Source: Hyphomonadaceae bacterium (GTDB lineage Bacteria; Pseudomonadota; Alphaproteobacteria; Caulobacterales; Aquidulcibacteraceae). From it: a stretch of DNA of 5,120 bases. Location: NCBI GenBank assembly GCA_025458365.1, contig JALOSP010000137.1, positions 1 to 5,120 of the forward strand. Direction: 5' to 3'. The notes under the pieces were generated by a model, which ran no database searches, was not told the origin of the DNA, and saw nothing but the letters and a program-made list of their open reading frames with translations. Made by a program: the position numbers and the translations under genes. Of this stretch, positions 1 to 5,064 are shown piece after piece (position 1 is the stretch's first letter; each line of letters begins with the position of its first letter).

Positions 1-373
1 CCTTGATATGAATGCCATCTCCGACACCGCACCGACCCTGGCCGCCATCGCGCCCTATGCCAGCAGCGATGTGCTGATCACGGGCGTGGAGCACATGCGC
101 TGGAAGGAGACTGACCGGGTGCGGGCCATGGCCACCGAGCTGGCGCGCATGGGCGTCGAGCTGGAGGAGCGGCGCGACGGGCTGCTGATCCGGCCATCCA
201 CGCCAATGCGGGCGCAGGTCCAGACCTATGACGATCACCGCATGGCGATGTCGCTGGCGGTGACAGGGCTGGCTGGACCCGGTGTGGTGATCGAGGACCC
301 AGGCTGTACGGCCAAGACCTTTCCGACTTTCTTCGCGGTGCTGGCGGATCTGCGGCGCCAGTCGGAAGCCTGA
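1..373 (+). CDS. aroA: 3-phosphoshikimate 1-carboxyvinyltransferase (EPSP synthase), C-terminal part
   Basis: Partial gene; the 5' end lies outside the window and the frame is open from base 2 to a TGA at 371-373. EPSP synthase is the cytoplasmic shikimate-pathway enzyme that joins phosphoenolpyruvate to shikimate-3-phosphate on the way to chorismate and aromatic amino acids. About 123 residues are visible, roughly the last quarter of a ~440-residue protein. Visible family motifs in order are DMNAISDTAPTLA, the WKETDR active-site segment, YDDHRMAMS, and DPGCTAKTFPTFF near the end. The closing CTAKTFP matches the E. coli-like class I form rather than the IATSFPEF ending of CP4-type enzymes. 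It is followed by a small hairpin and then tRNA-Trp on the same strand. Its own promoter cannot be seen. Confidence 0.95.
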   Translation, partial: LDMNAISDTAPTLAAIAPYASSDVLITGVEHMRWKETDRVRAMATELARMGVELEERRDGLLIRPSTPMRAQVQTYDDHRMAMSLAVTGLAGPGVVIEDPGCTAKTFPTFFAVLADLRRQSEA

Positions 374-380
374 GGTCGGA

Positions 381-395
381 CGCCTGAGTGAGGCG
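381..395 (+). terminator. Weak hairpin after aroA
   Basis: CGCCT (381-385) pairs with AGGCG (391-395) around a 5-base loop, 8 bases after the aroA stop codon. There is no T run after it (GTTGCTG follows), so it is at best a weak or Rho-assisted end of the aroA transcript. Known from sequence only. Confidence 0.3.
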
Positions 396-434
396 GTTGC
401 TGCACCCGGTGGCACCAGCTGCCGACAGCGCCCC

Positions 435-463
435 TTGCCTTGGCGGGCCGCCTGCGCCATAGC
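435..463 (+). promoter_or_regulatory. Candidate promoter for tRNA-Trp
   Basis: TTGCCT at 435-440 is separated by 17 bases from CATAGC at 458-463. Read against the Caulobacter-type housekeeping pattern (TTGaCgS, 10-14 bases, GCtANAWC), TTGCCTT is followed 14 bases later by GCCATAGC, a fair match. Transcription would begin near 470, leaving a ~40-base 5' leader for RNase P removal before the tRNA at 511. This is a pattern match only. Confidence 0.4.
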
Positions 464-510
464 CCTTCGCCCGTGCCCACCGTCTCGCAGGCGGCGGGCC
501 GGTGCGCTTT

Positions 511-586
511 AGGGGTATAGCTCAGCTGGTAGAGCATCGGTCTCCAAAACCGAGGGTCGGGGGTTCGAGTCCCTCTGCCCCTGCCA
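511..586 (+). tRNA. trnW: tRNA-Trp (anticodon CCA)
   Basis: A complete cloverleaf can be folded by hand. The acceptor stem AGGGGTA (511-517) pairs with TGCCCCT (576-582, with one G-U pair). The D arm is GCTC...GAGC (520-523 with 532-535). The anticodon stem TCGGT (537-541) pairs with ACCGA (549-553) around loop CTCCAAA, giving anticodon CCA at 544-546. The variable loop is 554-558, and the T arm is 559-575 with loop TTCGAGT. The discriminator base G583 is followed by a genomically encoded CCA at 584-586. CCA reads UGG, hence tryptophan. A tRNA-Trp directly upstream of secE-nusG is a familiar proteobacterial arrangement. Confidence 0.98.
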
Positions 587-610
587 GGCGCACCAGGCTC
601 GACAAGGCAC

Positions 611-632
611 GCGGTTCCTCTCGGGGAGCCGC
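611..632 (+). other. Hairpin downstream of tRNA-Trp
   Basis: GCGGTTCC (611-618) pairs with GGAGCCGC (625-632) over 8 bp with one G-U pair and a 6-base loop. It starts 25 bases after the tRNA 3' end. No T run follows, so it is not a typical intrinsic terminator. It may be a processing or stability structure in a tRNA-secE read-through transcript. Confidence 0.35.
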
Positions 633-722
633 CAGACGGGACCAGCTGCTGCCATCGGGCAGTCCGGCTGGTTGAACGGCAAAGGCAAGCATCCCACCTG
701 TGGCTCGCCTGCCCGCCGCGCC

Positions 723-743
723 GGTACCCGATACCCGGGTGCC
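723..743 (+). other. Hairpin in the secE leader
   Basis: GGTACCCG (723-730) pairs with CGGGTGCC (736-743), 8 bp with one G-U pair and loop ATACC. It ends 38 bases before the secE start. No regulatory family is recognised; it could be an mRNA stability element or chance folding of GC-rich sequence. Confidence 0.35.
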
Positions 744-781
744 GCCGGCGGTCAGACCCATGGGCGGAAGACGGAACGACG

Positions 782-1006
782 ATGAGCGATACGGCCAGCA
801 CCAAGCCTTCGGGCCCCAAGACCGGACTTCTGCAGTTCGCGCGCGAAGTGCGCGCCGAAGCCCGCAAGGTCACCTGGGCCACCCGTCAGGAGACCATGGT
901 CTCCACGGTGTTCGTCTTCATCATGGTGGTGATCGCCTCGCTGTTCTTCATGGCAGTTGATCTGGTCCTGCGCTTCGTCATCGGCGAAGTGCTGGGCCTG
1001 TTCTAG
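782..1006 (+). CDS. secE: Preprotein translocase subunit SecE
   Basis: SecE clamps SecY in the SecYEG channel that exports and inserts proteins at the inner membrane. The 74-residue product is the short single-span form. A polar N-terminal tail (1-17) is followed by an amphipathic surface helix, QFAREVRAEARKVTWATRQE (18-37), which carries the SecE signature around KVTW..R.E. One hydrophobic segment of ~22 residues (about 40-61) follows, then a short tail ending GLF. The signature usually reads W-P; here it is W32-A33, a mild departure. The ribosome-binding site is weak: GGAAG at 766-770 is 11 bases from the ATG and a bare GGA lies at 773-775. The ATG is preferred because it gives the normal family length. 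nusG follows 17 bases after the stop, so the two are probably one operon. Confidence 0.96.
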   Translation: MSDTASTKPSGPKTGLLQFAREVRAEARKVTWATRQETMVSTVFVFIMVVIASLFFMAVDLVLRFVIGEVLGLF

Positions 1007-1023
1007 ACGGGAGCGGGCGCGAG

Positions 1024-1563
1024 ATGAGCGCTAAGTGGTACATCGTGCACGCCTACTCGAACTTCGAGAAGAAGGTGGCCGAGCAGATCAAGGAAACCGC
1101 AGCCCAAAAGGGTCTGGCGGACAAGATCGAGCAGGTGCTCGTGCCCTCCGAGCAGATCACCGAAGTGGTGCGCGGCCGCAAGCGCGTGGCCGAGCGGCGC
1201 TTCTTCCCCGGCTATGTGCTGGTGAAGATGGAGCTGGATGACAGCACCTACCACCTGATCCGCGAGACCCCGAAGGTCACCGGCTTCCTCGGCGCCGAAG
1301 GCGGCCGCAAGCCGACCCCGGTGAGCGAGCGCGAAGTCAAGACTATCCTTGGCCACCAAGAAGACGCCGCCGAACGGCCCCGCGTCCAGATCACCTACGA
1401 CATCGGCGAGAAGGTGCGCGTCACCGACGGCCCGTTCCAGTCGTTCGAAGGCGTGGTGGAAGAAGTCGACGAAGCCAAGGGCCGCCTCAAGGTCGCCGTC
1501 TCGGTCTTCGGCCGCGCCACCCCCGTGGACCTCGAATTCGGCCACGTCGAAAAGCTGTCGTAG
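1024..1563 (+). CDS. nusG: Transcription termination/antitermination protein NusG
   Basis: NusG binds RNA polymerase through its N-terminal domain and Rho or ribosomal protein S10 through its C-terminal domain. It thereby controls elongation, Rho termination and transcription-translation coupling. The 179-residue length is normal. The NGN domain spans about 3-112, with W5, the hydrophobic FFPGYVLV (60-67) and a KVTGFLG segment (84-90). A linker leads to the KOW domain (about 124-178), with GEKVRVTDGPFQSFEGVV and the closing FGRATPVDLEF. GGGAG at 1009-1013 lies 10 bases before the ATG. Codons are strongly G/C-ending, as expected for a well-expressed gene of this genome. It sits directly after secE, but rplK, its usual next neighbour, is displaced ~2.5 kb downstream. 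Confidence 0.98.
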   Translation: MSAKWYIVHAYSNFEKKVAEQIKETAAQKGLADKIEQVLVPSEQITEVVRGRKRVAERRFFPGYVLVKMELDDSTYHLIRETPKVTGFLGAEGGRKPTPVSEREVKTILGHQEDAAERPRVQITYDIGEKVRVTDGPFQSFEGVVEEVDEAKGRLKVAVSVFGRATPVDLEFGHVEKLS

Positions 1564-1566
1564 GGC

Positions 1567-1584
1567 GCACGGGCCTGCCCGTGC
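1567..1584 (+). terminator. Hairpin after nusG, possible terminator
   Basis: GCACGGG (1567-1573) pairs perfectly with CCCGTGC (1578-1584) around a CCTG loop, starting 4 bases after the nusG stop. Downstream sequence is only mildly T-rich (TTGTTCTTC near 1601-1609). It would suit the end of a secE-nusG transcript and, being palindromic, also lies just beyond the end of the convergent gene. A strong stem with a poor U tract makes it moderate as a terminator. Confidence 0.45.
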
Positions 1585-1624
1585 ACGTTGGCTGGGCGGC
1601 TTGTTCTTCACGACGACTGACGCG

Positions 1625-2578
1625 TTACCTCCGGTTTGCCGGTATCGGCACTCGAACCACCCAATCTGGACGCTGCCAGGGGCGGCCAACGCTGGCAACA
1701 GGCTCGCAGGTCTGTGTCACGGCTCGGGCGATCAGCCATGCATCGCGTATAGGGCCAGATACGGGTTCAATCGGCGCGGACAGGACGAGCATGCCTTGAA
1801 CACCCTGCGTGGATCCCTGCACACGCAGCTCCCAGCTCGATCGGTCTCCGGCGACGCTCAAGGGTGCTGGCGCGACAGGCGGCGTGCTGGGGCCGCGCTC
1901 GGGCCCTCCTCTGTCGAACGAGAATGAGGCTCTGCGCTGGTGCGGGAAGGGGGCCTCAAGCGCTTCGCAGGTTCGCTCGTCAAAAACGGTTGCGCTGGAC
2001 AGCTCGTTCAGGACCCATGCATGAAATGCCCTCGCTGCTGGAATATCTGGCATGGGGAGCCCCGCGAGCTGTTCCCGGCGCCTGGCTTCGATCACAGCGG
2101 TTGCCGTCGCATCCGCGTCAAAAGTCTCTTCAATCCGACGGTCGACATGATGAAAGAGATCAACACTCTGATTGTAGACGACGATCAACTGGCGGGAGCA
2201 AACGCGCGAGCTGGGGAGCTGGTAGGGTTCGCTGGTCTCGCAACCGTGCGTGAAACGGTATTCGGCGAACTTATCGCCATAGGCGCCTGCATGTGACAGC
2301 ACGGCATGCGGTGCGAATGCTGGCCGAAAGGCTGGCGCACCGGGCAGGGACGTTACTGGCAGACGGGTCCAGGCATGGGCCACCCCAGCCTCATAGCTGA
2401 GACGGGCTGCCCTTGCATGGATCGCATAGAGCTCATTGTTGGCAATGCCCTGCGTCGAACCTGGCCAGTCTCGCACTGGCGGTGGCGGGGGTGGAGGTGG
2501 AAGTGCTTGAGCCAGGCCGGGCAGTGCAGCTCCCAACATGGCAATCGTAGCTTTGAAAGGCTTTTTCACGAAGAACAT
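1625..2578 (-). CDS. Hypothetical exported protein with poly-proline stretch
   Basis: I do not recognise the family. The frame is open from a TAA (1625-1627 on the reverse strand) to an ATG at 2576-2578, giving 317 residues; a GTG at 2621-2623 would add 15. The ATG is preferred because the protein then begins as a classic Sec signal peptide: FVKKPFK, a hydrophobic stretch, and an A-Q-A cleavage site near residue 25. No strong ribosome-binding site precedes the ATG; the GTG has GGAGAG upstream at loose spacing. Right after the predicted cleavage come eight consecutive prolines, then a globular-looking chain with four cysteines, which could form disulfides in the periplasm. No catalytic motif, lipobox or second membrane span is visible. 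Codons end in A or T far more often than in nusG, including TTA, GGA, CGA and GTA, consistent with low expression or acquisition by transfer. Confidence 0.65.
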   Translation of the reverse strand: MFFVKKPFKATIAMLGAALPGLAQALPPPPPPPPVRDWPGSTQGIANNELYAIHARAARLSYEAGVAHAWTRLPVTSLPGAPAFRPAFAPHAVLSHAGAYGDKFAEYRFTHGCETSEPYQLPSSRVCSRQLIVVYNQSVDLFHHVDRRIEETFDADATATAVIEARRREQLAGLPMPDIPAARAFHAWVLNELSSATVFDERTCEALEAPFPHQRRASFSFDRGGPERGPSTPPVAPAPLSVAGDRSSWELRVQGSTQGVQGMLVLSAPIEPVSGPIRDAWLIARAVTQTCEPVASVGRPWQRPDWVVRVPIPANRR

Positions 2579-2665
2579 GTTGCTGCCGAAATGAGGTAAA
2601 GCTGGCAATCCAAAACCCTCCACAAGGTCCCAGACTCTCCCTACTGTGCGTGTTTGCCTTGGACA

Positions 2666-2671
2666 ATTGTA
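2666..2671 (-). promoter_or_regulatory. Candidate -10 element for the exported-protein gene
   Basis: On the reverse strand this reads TACAAT, five of six bases of the bacterial -10 consensus, 43 bases before the GTG and 88 before the preferred ATG. No good -35 hexamer is found 16-18 bases upstream. It overlaps the small palindrome ACAATTGT (2663-2670). Confidence 0.3.
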
Positions 2672-2807
2672 CGCGCGATTGGCAGCCAGCGGAGCGCGTC
2701 CCGCTATGTCGCCGACCCTGCGCCCGATCTTGTGGCGAATCTAGCGTCAGGACGCCCGGTGAAGTCCGCCGCCATCAACTGCTGTGTGTGACGGCGCATG
2801 CTGGTGC

Positions 2808-2857
2808 GCGATGCCAACAAGGAACGCGAACTCAGGAGCGTTTCTTGTTGGCATCGC
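2808..2857. repeat. Near-perfect 20-bp inverted repeat with 10-base loop
   Basis: The left arm (2808-2827) begins GCGATGCCAACAAG, and the right arm (2838-2857) ends in its exact complement CTTGTTGGCATCGC. After one G-U-type position, the inner AACGC/GCGTT also pair, giving 20 bp with 19 Watson-Crick pairs. The loop is GAACTCAGGA (2828-2837). Because of the symmetry both strands can encode the peptide words MPTRNA and FLVGIA. No T run follows, so it does not look like a plain terminator. The form suits a dispersed intergenic palindromic (REP-like or small MITE-like) element, but only one copy is in view. A 6-bp hairpin, GCCCGG...CCGGGC, overlaps its right end (2856-2874). Confidence 0.8.
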
Positions 2858-3135
2858 CCGGCCCCGATCCGGGCAGCTGGTGTTTGCCTGGAATAACCGC
2901 ATCACCCGCCTGTCAGCCGACAGCCGGCGCCAGGTGTATGCGCTCAAGGGGGCGGGGACGGCGGCGGTTCGGGCGGTTGTTCCGATTTTGCCTGCCGCGC
3001 GGACCTGACCGCAGGATTGACAGCGCCTGCCCGTGAAGGCGGCGCACCACTTTGGCTTGACCGGTCGGGCGGGACGACGGATGAGCGGTTGTGGGTCGGG
3101 ACGCCGGTTCTTCCAACGTGACGGGATGGTGGTGG

Positions 3136-3807
3136 ATGTTTGGGTTTGGTGGCGATTATCGCTGGCTGGTTCTATGGCGCAAACTGATCGGGCAGCCGTC
3201 TGAGGATGTCATGCGGCAGGCCATCGGCGGCAACTTCGAGGCTATGGGGCAGATGCTGGCGGGCACGCTGGACCAGATCGGCCTCACGGCTGAAAGCCAT
3301 CTGGTCGATGTGGGGTGCGGGTCGGGGCGGCTGGCAGTCCAGCTCAAGGACCGGCCCAGCCTGCGCTATACCGGCATCGATGTGGTGCCCGAGTTCATCG
3401 ACTATGCCCGCACCATCTGCGCCCGGCCGGACTGGAGCTTCCATCTGGTCAGCGAACCTGTCCTGCCACTGCAGGATGGCTCGGCGGACATGGCGTGCTT
3501 CTTTTCGGTGTTCACGCACCTGCCAGAGCCGGTGTGCAAGGCCTATCTGCGCGAGGCGGCGCGGGTGGTGCGGCCAGGGGGGCGGATTGTGTTCAGCTTC
3601 CTCGATCCGAATGTGGATTTCCATGCGAAGATCCTGCGCGGTCGGCCGGGGCTGCGCGGGTTTGTCGCGCGGCTGATGTATCCGCTCAATATTGCCTTCA
3701 CGCCTGAGACGATCCGGCGCTGGGCAGACGAAAACGGCCTGACGGTCGAGCGGATCGAGAGCCCGAGCGCGATCGGCCAGTCCCTCGCCGTCGTCTCCCG
3801 GCCCTGA
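3136..3807 (+). CDS. Class I SAM-dependent methyltransferase, unknown substrate
   Basis: The fold is clear. Numbered from the preferred ATG (223 residues), the AdoMet-binding motif I is VDVGCGSGRLA (57-67). The acidic motif that binds the ribose is GIDVVPEFIDYAR (80-92, D82). Motif II is DMACFFSVFTHLP (118-130), and the post-motif helix and strand are LREAARVVRPGGRIVFSF (138-155). This is the Methyltransf_11/25-like group, which methylates varied small molecules or lipids; the sequence does not reveal the substrate. It is cytoplasmic, although W/L-rich residues near the N-terminus could touch a membrane. A GTG at 3091 would add 15 residues; the ATG is preferred because the extension looks unlike coding sequence and G-rich GGGATGGTGG precedes the ATG. 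It has no evident partner nearby. It is not PrmA-like despite lying before rplK. Confidence 0.9.
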   Translation: MFGFGGDYRWLVLWRKLIGQPSEDVMRQAIGGNFEAMGQMLAGTLDQIGLTAESHLVDVGCGSGRLAVQLKDRPSLRYTGIDVVPEFIDYARTICARPDWSFHLVSEPVLPLQDGSADMACFFSVFTHLPEPVCKAYLREAARVVRPGGRIVFSFLDPNVDFHAKILRGRPGLRGFVARLMYPLNIAFTPETIRRWADENGLTVERIESPSAIGQSLAVVSRP

Positions 3808-3829
3808 GCGCGCCGGGACCGCGCGTTTA
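3808..3829 (+). terminator. Short GC hairpin after the methyltransferase
   Basis: GCGCG (3808-3812) pairs with CGCGC (3820-3824) around a 7-base loop, directly after the stop codon, followed by GTTTA. The stem is short and the T run is only three, so this is a weak terminator candidate; the stronger one is at 3881-3914. Confidence 0.3.
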
Positions 3830-3843
3830 CCTGCATTTTGCGC

Positions 3844-3872
3844 GTGACTCGCAGCGGCGGCGGCTCTATAGG
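3844..3872 (+). promoter_or_regulatory. Candidate promoter upstream of rplK
   Basis: GTGACT (3844-3849) and TATAGG (3867-3872) are 17 bases apart, each matching four of six consensus bases. Under the Caulobacter-type pattern, GTGACTC is followed 12 bases later by GCTCTATA (3863-3870). Transcription would start near 3878, immediately before the terminator-like hairpin at 3881, so either this is not the main rplK promoter or the hairpin acts as an attenuator. Confidence 0.35.
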
Positions 3873-3880
3873 CCGCGCTC

Positions 3881-3914
3881 TCCCGCCGGGCCTGTCAGGT
3901 CCTGCGGGGTTTTT
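3881..3914 (+). terminator. Intrinsic terminator-like hairpin before rplK
   Basis: The 5' arm CCCGCCGGGCCT (3882-3893) pairs with the 3' arm AGGTCCTGCGGG (3897-3908) around a 3-base GTC loop. It has one C/T mismatch and one G-U pair. Extra U-G closure at 3881/3909 is followed by five Ts (3910-3914) and then GTTG. A GC-rich stem followed at once by a T run is the standard Rho-independent layout. It lies 74 bases after the methyltransferase stop, so it probably ends that transcript, unless the rplK promoter is upstream of it. Confidence 0.65.
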
Positions 3915-4035
3915 GTTGTGGCAGCGGGGCGGGAAGACCATCCGTCCGGCATACCACGGCACCACCGGCCTGCGGCGCCTTCACCGGCACCAAGGGCTCT
4001 CCGGCGCCACCTGAGCAGGAGCGCCATCCCAGGAG
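3915..4035 (+). promoter_or_regulatory. Structured rplK leader, possible L1 autoregulatory region, with ribosome-binding site
   Basis: The 5' untranslated region contains GGGCGG...CCGTCC (one G-U pair, near 3927-3949) and two self-complementary GGCGCC blocks (3974-3979 and 4003-4008) that can close a 23-base loop. In many bacteria L1 represses its own operon by binding an RNA mimic of its 23S rRNA site in this leader. I infer a similar role from position only and cannot identify the L1-binding loop with certainty. The ribosome-binding site is AGGAG at 4031-4035, six bases before the ATG, the clearest in the window. Confidence 0.4.
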
Positions 4036-4041
4036 TGGATC

Positions 4042-5064
4042 ATGGCTAAGAAGGTCCTCGGGCAGATCAAGCTCGAGATTCCGGCTGGCGCGGCAAAGCC
4101 CGCCCCGCCGATCGGGCCGGCGCTGGGTCAGCGCGGTCTGAACATCATGGAATTCTGCAAGGGCTTCAACGCGAAGACCCAGGAGATGGAAGGCGGCACC
4201 CCGTGCCCGACCGTCATCACCTACTACCAGGACAAGAGCTTCACCTTCGAAATCAAGACGCCCCCGGCGTCCTACTGGCTGCGCAAGGCGGCTGGCATCT
4301 CCAAGGGTGCCACCAAGCCCGCCCGCGACAAGCTGGGCAAGGTCACGATGGCCCAGTGCCGCGAGATCGCCGAGAAGAAGATGAAGGACCTCAACGCCCG
4401 CGACCTCGACGCCGACAAGATGTACGGGCTGGATGAGGCTGTTTCGCTGGTGAAGGCGAACGCCAAGGCCAAGTTCGATGAAGGTATCGATATTGCCGTG
4501 AACCTCGGCGTCGATCCCAAGTATGCCGACCAGATGGTGCGCGGCGTGTGCAACCTGCCGAACGGCACTGGTCGTACCGTACGCGTGGCCGTGTTCGCCC
4601 GCGGCGCCAAGGCTGAAGAAGCTCTGGCGGCCGGTGCCGACGTGGTGGGCGCCGAGGACCTGATGGAAAGCATGCAGGCCGGCAAGCTCGACTATGACCG
4701 CGTGATCGCCACGCCGGACATGATGGCCCTGGTGGGCCGCCTCGGTAAGGTGCTGGGCCCGCGCGGCCTGATGCCGAACCCGAAGGTCGGCACCGTCACC
4801 ATGGACGTCAAGAAGGCCGTGACCGATTCCAAGGGCGGCGCCGTCGAGTTCCGGGTCGAGAAGGCCGGGATCGTGCACGCCGGCATCGGCAAGGCCAGCT
4901 TCGCCCCCGAAGCCCTGGCCGAGAATGCCCGCGCCCTGGTGGACGCCCTGATGAAGGCCAAGCCCACCGGTGCCAAGGGTACCTATCTGAAGAAGGTTGC
5001 GCTGTCCTCGACCATGGGTCCGGGCGTGCGCGTCGACACCGGTACGGTTCTGGCCTCGGCCTGA
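4042..5064 (+). CDS. rplK-rplA: In-frame L11-L1 ribosomal protein fusion (truncated rplK joined to truncated rplA)
   Basis: One uninterrupted 340-codon frame encodes two ribosomal proteins. Residues 1-124 are L11: the N-terminal domain with the thiostrepton-region prolines in [11 protein letters not shown] (20-30), [11 protein letters not shown], then the RNA-binding domain to [10 protein letters not shown]11 normally runs ~142 residues; the last ~18, including the conserved G-T/S-A-R-S-M-G tail helix that contacts 23S rRNA, are missing. From about residue 122 the chain is L1: [13 protein letters not shown], then [38 protein letters not shown] (239-252), [15 protein letters not shown] (305-319) and TMGPGV (324-329). 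L1 lacks only its first ~14 residues. L11 forms the GTPase-centre stalk base and L1 the opposite L1 stalk. No linker exists, so one chain could not serve both sites of one ribosome. It may be a genuine deletion or a sequence artefact. Codon use is high-GC3 throughout. Confidence 0.93.
   Translation: MAKKVLGQIKLEIPAGAAKPAPPIGPALGQRGLNIMEFCKGFNAKTQEMEGGTPCPTVITYYQDKSFTFEIKTPPASYWLRKAAGISKGATKPARDKLGKVTMAQCREIAEKKMKDLNARDLDADKMYGLDEAVSLVKANAKAKFDEGIDIAVNLGVDPKYADQMVRGVCNLPNGTGRTVRVAVFARGAKAEEALAAGADVVGAEDLMESMQAGKLDYDRVIATPDMMALVGRLGKVLGPRGLMPNPKVGTVTMDVKKAVTDSKGGAVEFRVEKAGIVHAGIGKASFAPEALAENARALVDALMKAKPTGAKGTYLKKVALSSTMGPGVRVDTGTVLASA
4402..4416 (+). other. Junction between the L11 and L1 parts
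   Basis: The codons for D121-L-D-A-D125 mark the switch. Upstream, [12 protein letters not shown] follows the L11 pattern (E. coli counterpart ...GADIEA). Downstream, [12 protein letters not shown] follows the L1 pattern (E. coli KVDATKQYDINEA). The shared block CTCGACGCCG (4405-4414) is where both parent genes could have carried identical bases. About 110-130 bases would be absent relative to an ordinary rplK-rplA junction; this is an estimate from family lengths. Confidence 0.8.

Larger units (their letters stand above)
2624..3135. other. ~0.5 kb with no convincing gene
   Basis: This stretch separates the divergently transcribed exported-protein gene and the methyltransferase gene. Short open frames exist on both strands but lack family motifs or good starts. 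The best, forward 2784-3008 (74 codons), reads straight through the large inverted repeat and has no recognisable product, although its second half (from about 2876) has gene-like codon use and could be a remnant. The content I can support is a possible reverse promoter near 2666, the inverted repeat at 2808-2857 and a small GC hairpin beside it at 2856-2874. Confidence 0.6.

Noticed and set aside
1003..1698. 231-codon reverse frame opposite nusG
   Set aside because: It is an antisense shadow caused by high GC3. NusG on the forward strand is certain.
1864..2296. Forward-strand frames of 118-129 codons opposite the exported-protein gene
   Set aside because: They are mutually overlapping and compositionally biased, with no domains. 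The reverse-strand frame has a signal peptide and a coherent protein, so these are shadows.
2808..2874. CRISPR or tandem-repeat interpretation of the palindromic region
   Set aside because: There is only one inverted-repeat unit, with no spaced direct repeats in the window.
2784..3008. 74-codon forward frame with gene-like codons in its second half
   Set aside because: It begins inside repeat-flanking sequence with a GTG lacking a ribosome-binding site, runs through the palindrome, and no product is recognised. At most it is a remnant.
2650..3036. 128-codon forward open frame
   Set aside because: It has no family motif, is rich in Cys, Arg and Pro as expected from an out-of-frame GC-rich read, and crosses the large inverted repeat.
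3136..3807. PrmA (L11 methyltransferase) assignment suggested by position next to rplK
   Set aside because: The protein is too short, lacks the N-terminal L11-recognition domain and lacks the N-(P/I)-(P/L)-type catalytic motif expected after strand 4.
4405..4414. A simple frameshift or ribosomal slippage site joining rplK to rplA
   Set aside because: The frame is continuous at the DNA level. The L11 tail, its stop codon and the L1 start are absent rather than bypassed, and there is no slippery heptamer.
3895..4878. 327-codon reverse frame opposite the L11-L1 gene
   Set aside because: It is a His/Ala/Gly-rich antisense shadow of a strongly codon-biased ribosomal-protein gene. The forward frame is unmistakable.
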